A stretch of DNA of 64,000 nucleotides, from contig JBDKSB010000012.1 in assembly GCA_039683095.1 (NCBI GenBank), positions 776,293 to 840,292 of the forward strand, written 5' to 3'. The DNA comes from Acidobacteriota bacterium (GTDB lineage Bacteria > Acidobacteriota > Aminicenantia > Aminicenantales > Saccharicenantaceae). Of this stretch, positions 43,733 through 52,024 are shown one piece after another; the first letter of the stretch is position 1, and every line of letters begins with the position of its first letter. The notes under the pieces are model-generated. The model did no database searches. It had not been told where the DNA came from and saw only the letters and a list, made by a program, of their open reading frames with translations. Both the position numbers and the translations under genes were made by a program.

Positions 43733-43777
43733 GGAGGGACGGTCCCCGAAGAAGGGACTGTCCCTCCTATTTCTTTG
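43733..43777 (+). terminator. Terminator of the ECF operon
   Basis: A 14-bp stem with one G-U pair (GGAGGGACGGTCCC at 43733-43746 and GGGACTGTCCCTCC at 43754-43767), 7-nt loop, followed by TATTTCTTT. It lies ten bases after the stop. The same GGGACGGTCCC core is met in other intergenic hairpins of the window. Confidence 0.85.
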
Positions 43778-43878
43778 CGGGCGCGTGTTTTTTTGCTTTC
43801 TTGGCCCGAAAACCTGTTCCCTCAAGCTTGCGGACGGCTCGAAAAAAGACCTAATTAATTGTTTTTCTTCTATTTGCG

Positions 43879-46092
43879 TTAGCCAAGGCGCTGGCTGACG
43901 TTCCGGAAGCCGGGGTTCCAGTCGCGGATCTCGCGGAACAGCGCCGCGGCCGCGTCCCGGTCGCCGGCGGCGGCCCGGACCTCGGCCAGCTCGAATAGCA
44001 GGGCGTAGTACTGATCGGTGCCCTGAGCGGCCTCGGCCAGGGCGGCCTTGAGCCAATTCGCCGCCTCGTCGAAGTTTTTCTTCTGGCGATAGCCCTCCCC
44101 GATGAGGCTGAGGCTGTCGATGGCCAGGTTCTTGTCCTTTGCCGCTTCGGTCAGCTCCTCGATGGCCTCGGCGACGAGGCCCTGGCTCATGAAGGCCAAG
44201 CCCAGCTGATAGTGGGTCTCGGCGCCCGCCGCGGCGGCCTTCGTCCGGAGCTCCTTGCGGAATTCGGACACGATCCCCGAGAGCTCCCGCTCGAGCGCCG
44301 GAGCGCCGCTGCCGAGCTGGCGCTCCCTGGCCGCGGCCAGCCAGCGCAGCTCCGCCGCGGCCGCGTCCCGGAGGTCGTAATAAGCCCGCTCGCCTGACGG
44401 GCCGCCGGCGAAGGGGATGATATCGGTCTCGGCGAAGAGGTCGGCCGTGCTGACCTTCTCGCCCGCGAGGACGTCGGCCTTGAAGTGGCCGGCCGGCGGG
44501 CGCTGCGCGTCGGCCGCCCTGTCCTCGGGTTTCGGCGGGGCGGCGGGCGCCGGCGCGGGGCCGGGCCCCTCCGGCGGCAGCTCTTCTTTCCGGGGCTCCG
44601 GCGCCGTCTTGTCCTCGGCCTTTTTCCCGGCCGCCTTCTCCTTGTACTGGGCCTCGAGGATGGTCGTTTTCTCGACCCGCCGGCGGATCTCGTCCTCGTC
44701 TATGTGCGTCCGGACCTCGTCGAGGACGGCGATCTTGCGCACGATCTGGGGATCCTCGGGATAGCGGAAGCGCAGGTTCTCGAGGAGCCGACGGGCGATG
44801 CGGACCAGCCCCTGCTGGAGGTAGAGGTCGGCCTGGCCCATGACCTCGCGGATGGCCTCGCGGTCCTTCTCGGACAGTTCCGGTGCCTCCTCCGGGACCT
44901 CCTCGACCGGCAGGTTCATCTCCTGGCGCAGGGCCCGGACCTCGCGGGCCAGCTCGGCGTCGTCTGGCCGGAGCTCGAGGAGCTCGGCGTAGACGCCGAC
45001 CATGCGCTCCTTCTCGCCGAGGCGGCGCAGCTCGTCCAGGATGGCCCGGTCGACGACCTCGAGCTTCCGGACCTCCTTGTTCGACCGGTAGATCAGGGCC
45101 AGCCGCTCCAGGGCCGGCAGGTGCGGCTTCTGGCTCTCGAGGATCAGGCCCAGGAGGCCGATGGCCTTCTCGTCGCGGTGCTTCTTGACCAGGTTGTTGA
45201 TCAGCGGCTCGAACAGCTCGTAGGCCTGGTCGAGCTTGTCCTTGAGGATCTGGATCCGGCCCAGCTTGATGCGGGCGTTGACGTTGAGCGGGTGCCCGGC
45301 GACGATCCGGGTGAAGATCTCCTCGGCCGCCCTGGTCTGGCCGGCCTCGAAGTGGAGGTTTCCGAGGATGTTGAGAAGCTGGACGTTGTCGGGGGCCGCG
45401 GCCAGCTCCTTCTCGACGAGCTCGACGGCCTTGGCCGGCTGGCCCTGGCGCTTGTAGACCTCGACCAGGGTGGTGACGCTGCGCCCGTCGCCCGGTCGCA
45501 GCAGGAGGGCCTCCTGGAGCACGCCCGCGGCCGCGTCGAACTCGCCCTTCTCGAGGCGGACGTCGGCGCTCTCGTCGAGCTGCTCCAGGGCGGCGTCGAG
45601 GTTGCCCGATTCGCGGCAGAGGCGGGCCAGGGCCAGCCTGGCGTCGTGGTCCTCCCGGTCGAGCTTGACGATCTTCTCGAAGATGGCGATGGCCTCGGCC
45701 GTCCGGCCCGCCCCGGCCAGACGGCCGGCGACCGCGGCGTAGACGCTCTTGGCTTCGGCCAGGAAGCCCTGCTGGGCGTAGAGGTCGCCGAGCTTGAGGG
45801 ACGAATCCGCGTCCTCGGGGCTGAGCTTGTGGATCTTCTTGCAGATGGCCAGGGCCTGGGAGAACAGGCCCCGCCGCTCGTACTCCTCGGCCACCCGCTG
45901 GAAGGAACGGACGGCCCGGTCGTTCTGACCGACCCGGACGTAGAGGTCGCCGATGATGTTGAGCGTGCCGACGTCCTGAGGCTCGCCCAGGGAGAGCTTC
46001 TCGTATTCGGAGATGGCTTCCTTGATCCGGCCGGCGCGCACGAATCTCTCGGCCTGTTCGATGACCCTGACCCGGTCCGTGCGCACGGTCAT
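43879..46092 (-). CDS. Large TPR-repeat protein
   Basis: 737 residues, no signal peptide. Residues about 1-400 are consecutive tetratricopeptide repeats (for example GRIKEAISEYEKL, QNDRAVRSFQRVAEEYE, GRTAEAIAIFEKIVKLD). A charged, Pro/Ala-rich linker follows around residues 490-540 and more TPRs near the C-terminus (AETHYQLGLAFMSQGLVAEA). Such proteins act as cytosolic or membrane-associated scaffolds. It starts 12 bp after rnhB and is the last gene of the ribosomal/tRNA-modification operon. Similar TPR proteins follow this operon in some deltaproteobacterial and acidobacterial genomes, but the role is unknown. Confidence 0.82.
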   Translation of the reverse strand: MTVRTDRVRVIEQAERFVRAGRIKEAISEYEKLSLGEPQDVGTLNIIGDLYVRVGQNDRAVRSFQRVAEEYERRGLFSQALAICKKIHKLSPEDADSSLKLGDLYAQQGFLAEAKSVYAAVAGRLAGAGRTAEAIAIFEKIVKLDREDHDARLALARLCRESGNLDAALEQLDESADVRLEKGEFDAAAGVLQEALLLRPGDGRSVTTLVEVYKRQGQPAKAVELVEKELAAAPDNVQLLNILGNLHFEAGQTRAAEEIFTRIVAGHPLNVNARIKLGRIQILKDKLDQAYELFEPLINNLVKKHRDEKAIGLLGLILESQKPHLPALERLALIYRSNKEVRKLEVVDRAILDELRRLGEKERMVGVYAELLELRPDDAELAREVRALRQEMNLPVEEVPEEAPELSEKDREAIREVMGQADLYLQQGLVRIARRLLENLRFRYPEDPQIVRKIAVLDEVRTHIDEDEIRRRVEKTTILEAQYKEKAAGKKAEDKTAPEPRKEELPPEGPGPAPAPAAPPKPEDRAADAQRPPAGHFKADVLAGEKVSTADLFAETDIIPFAGGPSGERAYYDLRDAAAAELRWLAAARERQLGSGAPALERELSGIVSEFRKELRTKAAAAGAETHYQLGLAFMSQGLVAEAIEELTEAAKDKNLAIDSLSLIGEGYRQKKNFDEAANWLKAALAEAAQGTDQYYALLFELAEVRAAAGDRDAAAALFREIRDWNPGFRNVSQRLG

Positions 46093-46104
46093 GACGTCGT
46101 ATCC

Positions 46105-46716
46105 TCAGCCGAGCTTGAAGGAGGTCCGGTGCAGGCCCGTGGGCCCCTTCTCCCTCAGCGCCCGGAAATGCTCCTCCGTGCCGTAGCCCTTGTTCCTGGA
46201 CAGGCCATAGCCTTCGTAAAGCGAGTCGAAGGTCCGCATCAGTCCGTCCCGGAAGACCTTGGCTATGATGGAGGCCGCGGCGATCGACCGGCTCGTCCGG
46301 TCGCCCCTCGGGATGCCCATCTGGCGGTAATGTACCTCTTTTATCGGGAAGCCGTCAACCAGGAGGACGTCGGGCGGCTCGGGCAGGCTCTCGACCGCCC
46401 GGACCATGGCCAGCTGGGCGGCCCGGTGGATGTTCAGGGCGTCTATCTCGGTGGCCGAGGCCAGCCCCACGCCCACCCCCCAGGCGTCCCTGAGCAGGGC
46501 GGCGGCCAGCTCGGCCCGCCGGGGCGCCGGAACGATCTTGGAGTCGTCGATCTCGCTCGCCCAGGCGGGAAGGCGCCGGACGAGCCAATCGGCTGGAAGG
46601 ACGACCGCGGCCGCCACGACGGGGCCGAAGAGCGACCCCCGGCCGACCTCATCGACCCCGGCGATGCGCTTGGCGCCGCCGCGGGCAAGCTCCTTCTCGA
46701 GCCTGAGGCTGGCCAC
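46105..46716 (-). CDS. rnhB: Ribonuclease HII
   Basis: 203 residues, GTG start at 46716. It removes RNA, including single misincorporated ribonucleotides, from RNA-DNA hybrids. The catalytic acids are visible in GVDEVGRGSLFGPVV (Asp-Glu), VLLVDGFP (Asp) and SIIAKVFRD (Asp), with the usual basic segment between. It sits downstream of rplS, the usual place in many bacteria, but is separated from it by 198 bp with hairpins, so its transcription may be partly independent. Confidence 0.95.
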   Translation of the reverse strand: MASLRLEKELARGGAKRIAGVDEVGRGSLFGPVVAAAVVLPADWLVRRLPAWASEIDDSKIVPAPRRAELAAALLRDAWGVGVGLASATEIDALNIHRAAQLAMVRAVESLPEPPDVLLVDGFPIKEVHYRQMGIPRGDRTSRSIAAASIIAKVFRDGLMRTFDSLYEGYGLSRNKGYGTEEHFRALREKGPTGLHRTSFKLG

Positions 46717-46768
46717 GGCCCTAGCCTGGATAATTCACGAGCCGAGGCGGCTGCAGATGCAAGGCCCG

Positions 46769-46803
46769 GAAGGGCGGGATGAGGGACAGAAATTCCGCCC
46801 TTC
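46769..46803 (-). other. Hairpin in the rplS-rnhB gap
   Basis: GAAGGGCGG at 46769-46777 pairs with CCGCCCTTC at 46795-46803, loop 17 nt. It is the second hairpin met after rplS; no U-run follows. It could be RNA-processing or decorative structure. Confidence 0.35.
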
Positions 46804-46844
46804 GGAACGAGGCAGATGCGTCCGGATCGGCTTGCCCGAATGGC

Positions 46845-46895
46845 GAAAACGCCGGTCTTGGCCTTTCTTGCGTGGCGGAGAAATCCGGCGTTTTC
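46845..46895 (-). terminator. Possible terminator or attenuator after rplS
   Basis: GAAAACGCCGG at 46845-46855 and its exact complement at 46885-46895 form an 11-bp stem with a 29-nt loop, ending in CGTTTTC on the minus strand. It lies 20 bp after the rplS stop. The long loop makes it weaker than a standard terminator; the A/T-rich ends could work in both directions. Confidence 0.5.
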
Positions 46896-46914
46896 ATGAA
46901 GATCCAGGCTAAGG

Positions 46915-47259
46915 TCAGCCCTGGTCTTCTTTGAGCCGGGCGGCCTTGCCCTTGAGATCGCGCAGGTAATAGAGCTTGGCCCGCCGGACGCTGGCCTTGC
47001 GCACGACCTCGATCTGCTTGATCATCTTCGAGTGCAGCGGGAAGATGCGCTCGACGCCGACGCCGAAGGAGACCTTGCGGACGGTGAACGTCGCCTTGAC
47101 CCCGCCGCCGCGCTTGCCGATGACGTCGCCGCGGAAGACCTGGATGCGCTCCTTGTCGCCTTCCCGGATGATGACGTGGACCTTGACCGTGTCGCCGACG
47201 TTGAAGGGCGCCAGGTCTTTCTTCAGATGTTTATCCTCGACCGCGCTGATGAGGTTCAT
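46915..47259 (-). CDS. rplS: 50S ribosomal protein L19
   Basis: 114 residues, standard length. It sits at the 30S-50S interface. Characteristic segments are [48 protein letters not shown] and [20 protein letters not shown]. The start overlaps the trmD stop by four bases (ATGA), which keeps the two in step. Confidence 0.97.
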   Translation of the reverse strand: MNLISAVEDKHLKKDLAPFNVGDTVKVHVIIREGDKERIQVFRGDVIGKRGGGVKATFTVRKVSFGVGVERIFPLHSKMIKQIEVVRKASVRRAKLYYLRDLKGKAARLKEDQG

Positions 47260-47993
47260 TCGTCCTTCCTTTCGTTCGGGGTTTCCGCCAGAAGATCGCG
47301 GTCTTCCGGGGACAGGGCACCGGGGCCCGCAAGGTCCGGCCGCTGCCGGGCCGTTTTTTCCAGGGCTTTCTTCCGCCGCCAGCGCTCGATCTTCTTGTGG
47401 TCTCCCGAGAAGAGCACGGGCGGCACCTTAAGGCCGCGGAACTCGCGCGGCCGCGTGTACTGGGGGTAATCGAGGATCCCGCCGCAGAAGGAATCGTTCC
47501 GCACGGAGCCCTCTTTGCCGACGACCCCCGGCACGAAGCGGGCCACGGCGTCGACGACCACGGCCGCGGCCAGCTCGCCCCCGGACAGGACGTAGTCGCC
47601 GATCGAGATCTCGCCGTCGGCGAGGTGCTCGGCGACGCGCTCGTCCACGCCCTCGTAGCGCCCGCAGATGAGGACGATCTGGCGCTCGGCGGCGAGCTCC
47701 CGGGCCAGCGCGGCGTCCAGGGTCCGCCCCTGGGGCGAGAGCAGGTAGACTTTGCTCCCCTCCGCCTCGCGGACGGCCTCGACGGCGCGAAAGATCGGCT
47801 CGGGCTTCAAGACCATTCCTTCCAGGCCACCGAAGGGCCGGTCATCGACCTGGCGGTGCTTGTCCGTGGTGAAGTCCCGCAGATCGTGCACCGCGATCCG
47901 GACGACATCCCGGTCCAGGGCCCTCTTGACGACCCCCCCCGAGAAGACGCCGGCGAACATCTCCGGGAAGATCGTGATTATATCAAATCTCAT
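47256..47993 (-). CDS. trmD: tRNA (guanine-N1)-methyltransferase TrmD
   Basis: 245 residues. It methylates G37 next to the anticodon with S-adenosylmethionine, preventing +1 frameshifts. The N-terminal signature [13 protein letters not shown], the motif [17 protein letters not shown], and the trefoil-knot segments [13 protein letters not shown] and [14 protein letters not shown] are complete. It overlaps rimM at its start (11 bp) and rplS at its end. Confidence 0.97.
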   Translation of the reverse strand: MRFDIITIFPEMFAGVFSGGVVKRALDRDVVRIAVHDLRDFTTDKHRQVDDRPFGGLEGMVLKPEPIFRAVEAVREAEGSKVYLLSPQGRTLDAALARELAAERQIVLICGRYEGVDERVAEHLADGEISIGDYVLSGGELAAAVVVDAVARFVPGVVGKEGSVRNDSFCGGILDYPQYTRPREFRGLKVPPVLFSGDHKKIERWRRKKALEKTARQRPDLAGPGALSPEDRDLLAETPNERKDE

Positions 47994-48504
47994 TCAAGTC
48001 CAACAGGCCGTCGGGAGGGTCGATCACGATCTCCCCCGCTTCCGGGTCCACCTTCACGACGACGGTCTCGTTGAAGGGCACGAACACCTCGCCCGCGGCC
48101 CTCTTCACGACGAGGATGAGCGGGCCTCCGGCGGCCAGCACGCCGGCCACCTCTCCGACCTCGGCCCCGTCCCGTGTCCGGACCCGGCTGCCGAGGACCT
48201 GGAAATCGTAGTAGGCGCCCCCGTCGAGCCCCCGGAAATCACGCTGAGCCGCGAAGATCTCGCGCCCGGCCAGCGCGTCGGCCGCCTCCAGCGTGTCGAC
48301 GCCCTTGAGCTTCAGGACGTAGGCGTTGCGGTCGAGGACCAGGGATTCTACCTGGAAAGCCTCGAAGCCGCCGTCACGCTTGAGATACACCGTCGCCCCC
48401 GTGAAGCCGGTGGGGCCTTTTTCGTTGAGCCGGAGCTTGAGCCGGCCGTCGCGTCCCTGGCTCCGGACGATCCGGCCCAGGGCGACCAGGTCAGCCCTTT
48501 TCAA
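47983..48504 (-). CDS. rimM: Ribosome maturation factor RimM
   Basis: 173 residues. It helps assemble the head of the 30S subunit by binding S19. The N-terminal beta-barrel begins [18 protein letters not shown], and the PRC-barrel-like C-terminal domain contains [11 protein letters not shown] and [14 protein letters not shown]. It overlaps both khpA (14 bp) and trmD (11 bp), the usual tight packing. Confidence 0.95.
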   Translation of the reverse strand: MKRADLVALGRIVRSQGRDGRLKLRLNEKGPTGFTGATVYLKRDGGFEAFQVESLVLDRNAYVLKLKGVDTLEAADALAGREIFAAQRDFRGLDGGAYYDFQVLGSRVRTRDGAEVGEVAGVLAAGGPLILVVKRAAGEVFVPFNETVVVKVDPEAGEIVIDPPDGLLDLNEI

Positions 48505-48727
48505 TGATCTCGAGATTGAAACGCCTCTTCAGCTTCATCCCGGCCGCGCCGAGGATGATGCGAATGGCCCGGGCCGTCCGTCCCTGCTTGCCGATCACCT
48601 TGCCGAGGTCCTCCGGGGCGACTTTGAGCTCGAGGATGGTGGTCTGTTCGCCCTCGAGCTGGGATACCTGCACGCGGTCAGGCTGGTCCACCAACGCCTT
48701 GGCAATGAGCTCGACGAGTTCTTTCAC
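48491..48727 (-). CDS. khpA: KH-domain RNA-binding protein KhpA
   Basis: 78 residues, the typical size of KhpA (YlqC). The KH signature [13 protein letters not shown] contains the GxxG loop that holds single-stranded RNA. It sits between rpsP and rimM as in most bacteria. In Firmicutes it works with KhpB (Jag) in cell-size control; that partner is not in the window. Confidence 0.94.
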   Translation of the reverse strand: MKELVELIAKALVDQPDRVQVSQLEGEQTTILELKVAPEDLGKVIGKQGRTARAIRIILGAAGMKLKRRFNLEIIEKG

Positions 48728-48751
48728 GGTGACCTCCTTTATGCTATCGCG

Positions 48752-49006
48752 TCACGAACGGGGCTTGGCGGTCTTGGAGGCCCTGTCCAGGAGCGTCTGG
48801 ACCGTGCTCGAAGGGCGGACACCCTTGGCGATCCACGTCTTCGCTTTTTCGAGATCGAGGCGGAGTCCGGCGGGGTCGTCGAGCGGGGTGTAGGTGCCCA
48901 GCGTATCCAGGGCCTGGCTCTGGCGGGCTCTCTTGGAGTCCATCACCACGATCCGGTAGGTCGGCTTCTTTTTGCTGCCGAATCTCATCAAGCGCATGGT
49001 CATCAT
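48752..49006 (-). CDS. rpsP: 30S ribosomal protein S16
   Basis: 84 residues; the exact start is one of three close Met codons (49006, 49003, 48997). The N-terminal segment MRLMRFGSKKKPTYRIVVMD and GTYTPLDDPAGLRLD are typical. It is first in the khpA-rimM-trmD-rplS chain, which here has its own promoter because ffh lies beyond an inverted gene. Confidence 0.96.
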   Translation of the reverse strand: MMTMRLMRFGSKKKPTYRIVVMDSKRARQSQALDTLGTYTPLDDPAGLRLDLEKAKTWIAKGVRPSSTVQTLLDRASKTAKPRS

Positions 49007-49044
49007 TGTGGTTTCACTTCCGCAATAGAGGTAATTGCTGGAGA

Positions 49045-49073
49045 ATCATAGCGGAATTCGGGGGTCAAGTCAA
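49045..49073 (-). promoter_or_regulatory. Promoter of the rpsP-trmD operon
   Basis: On the minus strand TTGACT (49073-49068), 17-bp spacer and TATGAT (49050-49045). The leader is about 32 nt. It lies in the region between rpsP and the opposite-strand gene, so the operon does not depend on ffh transcription. Confidence 0.75.
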
Positions 49074-49176
49074 CAGAAAACGAGCCCCCTGTCCCCCGGA
49101 GAGGACACCCCCCGCGGGGCCGCTTCCTCTCCCGGCCGTTCAATGCTATCCTACCCGCGGGAAGGAGACCAAAGAG

Positions 49177-49968
49177 ATGGCCAAGATCTACTATGTGGGC
49201 GACTGGGCGGTCCTGACCGGGCCCGTATTTGCCGAAACGCCGTTCTATCACTCGACAAAGGGGCTGGACATCTTCAATTACGGCAAGTGGCTGAAGGAGG
49301 CCCTGGAGTCGACCGGGAAGCACCAGGTCGAATCCGTCCCCGCCTGGGATTTCTACAACAGGCTCGGGCCGGGCGACTACGAGCGAATCCTGGCCGAATT
49401 TGACGTCTTCGTCTTCAGCGACGTCGACGGCAAGCTGTTCCAGCTGGCCCCCGGCTTCTTCGACCGTCAGAAGTTCGGGACGGCCGTCCTGACCTACCCG
49501 GACCGCATCCGGCTGACCATCGAGGCCGTCAAGGAGGGCAAATCGGCCATGTTCCTCGGCGGCTGGTACTCCTTCACCGGCGAGATGGGCAAAGGGGGCT
49601 GGGGCCGGACCCGGCTCCGGGAGATCCTGCCCGTCCGCTGCCTCGAGCACGAGGACCTCGTCGAGAGCACCGAGGGCTTCGACGCCGAGCTGACCGCCGC
49701 CGGGGAGCGCTTCTTCAAGGCGATCAACCTGCGGACCATGCCGCCGATCCTGGGGTACAACAAGACCATCGCCATCCCCGAGGGCCGGGTTCTGCTCGAG
49801 GTCCGCGACGCCGGGGACCCCCTCCTGGCTATCCGGAGCTGCGGCCGCGGCCGGGTCCTGGCCTACATGTCCGACCCCGCCCCGCACTGGGGCTGTAACT
49901 TCGTCTTCTGGGAGGATTACGCTGCCTTCTGGCTCGAATGCGTCGAGCGCCTGCTCGAAGGCCACTGA
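49177..49968 (+). CDS. Putative glutamine-amidotransferase-like protein
   Basis: 263 residues, no signal peptide. GAAGGAG precedes the ATG at 49177. The start IYYVGDWAVLTGPVF and the central GKSAMFLGGWYSFTG match the GATase1-like family (PF07090 type). Where active amidotransferases have a nucleophilic Cys, this protein has Tyr/Ser in GGWYSFTG, so glutamine hydrolysis is unlikely. The end (RGRVLAYMSDPAPHWGCNF) resembles ThuA-like proteins. It interrupts the common ffh-rpsP arrangement on the opposite strand and has no related neighbour. Sugar metabolism is possible given the family context. Confidence 0.75.
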   Translation: MAKIYYVGDWAVLTGPVFAETPFYHSTKGLDIFNYGKWLKEALESTGKHQVESVPAWDFYNRLGPGDYERILAEFDVFVFSDVDGKLFQLAPGFFDRQKFGTAVLTYPDRIRLTIEAVKEGKSAMFLGGWYSFTGEMGKGGWGRTRLREILPVRCLEHEDLVESTEGFDAELTAAGERFFKAINLRTMPPILGYNKTIAIPEGRVLLEVRDAGDPLLAIRSCGRGRVLAYMSDPAPHWGCNFVFWEDYAAFWLECVERLLEGH

Positions 49969-50029
49969 GGGCGAACGCTATCCGGTTTGTTGCTGAGATT
50001 CCCGTTTGAGGCGGCGAAGGCTATCGCCT

Positions 50030-51352
50030 CTACTTCAGGTTGCCGAGCAGCTTCTGGACGGAAGTCCGCTTCATCATCTTCTGCATCTCCAGGAACTGCC
50101 TGACCAGCTGATTGATCTCGTGGACCGGCCGGCCGCTGCCGCGGGCGATGCGGGCCCGCCGGCTGCCGTTGAGGATCCTCGGCTCGGCCCTCTCCGCGGG
50201 GGTCATGGAATCGATGATGGCGGCGAAGTGAACGACCCGGCGGTCGTCGATCTGGGCCTGGCCCAGATTCTTGAACGGCCCCGCCTGGGGCAGATGGCCC
50301 AGGAGATCAGAAAGCGAGCCCATTTTTTTCATCTGGACGAGCTGCTTCTTGAAATCCTCCAGGGTGAACTCCTGCTTTCGGAGCTTGCGGGCCATCTCCT
50401 CGGCCTCGGCCATGTCGGCCTGCTCCTCGGCTTTCTCGATGAGCGACAGGATGTCGCCCAGGCCCAGGATGCGCGAGGCCATGCGCTCGGGGTGGAAGAC
50501 CTCGAGCTGGTCGGCCTTCTCGCCGACGCCGACGAACTTGATGGGCCGGCCCGTGGCCGAGACGATGGACAGTGCCGCGCCGCCCCGGGCGTCGCCGTCG
50601 AGCTTGGTCAGGATGACCGAGGTCAGGCCGATCTGTTCCTCGAAGGCCTGGGCGCTGCGCACCGCGTCCTGGCCGGTCATGGCGTCCCCGACATAGATCG
50701 TTTCGACCGGGCCGAGGATGTCCTTGACCAGCCGCAGCTCGTCCATGAGCTCGTCGTCGATGTGGAGGCGGCCGGCCGTGTCGACGATCAGCGGGTCGAA
50801 GCCCCGGTTGGCGGCATAGGCCAGGAGCTCCTTGAGGGCCTCCTTCGGGGAGGCCATGCGGGCGGCCGTCATCTCGTAAAAGGGAACCCCCAGGCCGGCG
50901 GCGATCGTCCTCAGCTGGTCCTGGGCCGCCGGCCGCTTCAGGTCGAACGAGACGAGCAGGGGGTGCTTGCCGATGCCGGCCACCCGGCGGGCCAGCTTGC
51001 CGCAGGTCGTCGTCTTGCCGCTCCCCTGGAGGCCGACCAGCATGAAGACCGATGGGGGGTGCGAGGCGAACAGGAGCGGCTTCTGGCCCCCGCCGAGGAT
51101 CCCGGCCAGCTCGTCGCGGACGATCTTGATGACCTGCTGCGCCGGGTTGAGCCCGCCGAGGACCTCCTCGCCCAGGGCCTTCTCCCGGATCCGGGCCTCG
51201 AAGTCCTTGACCACCTTGTAGTTGACGTCGGCCTCGAGGAAGGCCAGGCGCATCATCTTCAGGGCCTCGGCCATGTTCTTGTCGGTGACCTTGACCTCGC
51301 CCCGAAGGAACTTGACCATCTTTTCGAGGCGCCCGGACAGTTGGTCGAACAT
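50030..51352 (-). CDS. ffh: Signal recognition particle protein Ffh
   Basis: 440 residues. The N domain, GTPase G domain and Met-rich M domain are in order. G1 is GLQGSGKTTTCGKLA, G3 DTAGR, G4 TKLDGDARGG. The M domain holds MKKMGSLSDLLGHLP and the 4.5S RNA-binding helices (IINGS-like ILNGSRRARIARGSG), ending in MMKRTSVQKLLGNL. It brings ribosomes making membrane proteins to FtsY. It is expressed from its own promoter; a gene on the opposite strand separates it from rpsP. Confidence 0.97.
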   Translation of the reverse strand: MFDQLSGRLEKMVKFLRGEVKVTDKNMAEALKMMRLAFLEADVNYKVVKDFEARIREKALGEEVLGGLNPAQQVIKIVRDELAGILGGGQKPLLFASHPPSVFMLVGLQGSGKTTTCGKLARRVAGIGKHPLLVSFDLKRPAAQDQLRTIAAGLGVPFYEMTAARMASPKEALKELLAYAANRGFDPLIVDTAGRLHIDDELMDELRLVKDILGPVETIYVGDAMTGQDAVRSAQAFEEQIGLTSVILTKLDGDARGGAALSIVSATGRPIKFVGVGEKADQLEVFHPERMASRILGLGDILSLIEKAEEQADMAEAEEMARKLRKQEFTLEDFKKQLVQMKKMGSLSDLLGHLPQAGPFKNLGQAQIDDRRVVHFAAIIDSMTPAERAEPRILNGSRRARIARGSGRPVHEINQLVRQFLEMQKMMKRTSVQKLLGNLK

Positions 51353-51372
51353 CGGCTCGTTTCCCTCCGGCC

Positions 51373-51401
51373 ATCATAGGCGAAGCCCTCAGGCCGGTCA
51401 A
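51373..51401 (-). promoter_or_regulatory. ffh promoter
   Basis: On the minus strand TTGACC (51401-51396), 17-bp spacer and TATGAT (51378-51373). The leader is only about 14 nt and just includes the AGGGA ribosome site. Confidence 0.75.
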
Positions 51402-51438
51402 CTTGCCCGGGGGACGCCCCCTGGGTCGGGGGGGAAAC

Positions 51439-51466
51439 TTGACAAACGGGGGGGCTTGCCGATAAG
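51439..51466 (+). promoter_or_regulatory. accB-accC promoter
   Basis: Perfect TTGACA (51439-51444), 16-bp spacer and GATAAG (51461-51466). It lies back to back with the ffh promoter, 38 bp away. Confidence 0.65.
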
Positions 51467-51499
51467 GTAAAAGTCAACCCTGGCGAGGTGAACAACGGA

Positions 51500-52018
51500 A
51501 TGAGCGAAAAGAACAACAAGCCGTCCGGACCTCCCGAGAGCCCTCTGGCCGGCCGGATCGACTACGACGAGGTCCGCAAGCTGATCTCGCTCCTCGAGGA
51601 GAAGAACCTCTCTCTCTTCGAGCTCGAGGTCGAGGGCTTGAAGGTCAAGATCGCCCGCAGCGCCCCGGCTCCCGCTCCCGCGGCGCCGGCCCCCGCTCCG
51701 GCGGCCTTGCCGCAGAGCCCCGAGGCCGCCGCGGCGGCCGAAGCCCAGGTCCAGGCGGACGAGGCGGCCAAGGGCCACCACGTCATGACCTCTCCCATGG
51801 TCGGGACGTTCTACAGGGCCCCCGACCCGACCTCCGCGCCCTTCGTCGACGTCGGCGACACGGTCAAGAAAGGGCAGACGCTCTGCATCATCGAGGCCAT
51901 GAAGCTGATGAACGAGATCGAGGCCGACATCGACGGCACGGTCGTCGATATCTACGTCGAGAACGCCAAGCCCGTGGAGTTCGGGCAGAAGCTCTTCGCC
52001 ATCCTGCCGCAGGTCTGA
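51500..52018 (+). CDS. accB: Biotin carboxyl carrier protein of acetyl-CoA carboxylase
   Basis: 172 residues from the ATG at 51500 (GTG at 51488 also possible). The N-terminal domain (residues about 15-55) is followed by an Ala/Pro linker ([13 protein letters not shown]) and the biotinyl domain, with the biotin-acceptor Lys in EAMKLMNE near residue 135. The carrier shuttles carboxybiotin between biotin carboxylase and carboxyltransferase in the first step of fatty acid synthesis. Seven bases before accC, same operon. accA and accD are not in the window. Confidence 0.96.
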   Translation: MSEKNNKPSGPPESPLAGRIDYDEVRKLISLLEEKNLSLFELEVEGLKVKIARSAPAPAPAAPAPAPAALPQSPEAAAAAEAQVQADEAAKGHHVMTSPMVGTFYRAPDPTSAPFVDVGDTVKKGQTLCIIEAMKLMNEIEADIDGTVVDIYVENAKPVEFGQKLFAILPQV

Positions 52019-52024
52019 GGTCCG

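Noticed and set aside
50008-50030. Hairpin GAGGCG/CGCCTC at the end of ffh
   Set aside because: Only six base pairs, overlaps the stop codon and has no U-run.
51660-51720. Low-complexity GC-rich repeat in accB
   Set aside because: It encodes the usual Ala/Pro linker of biotin carrier proteins, not a separate repeat element.
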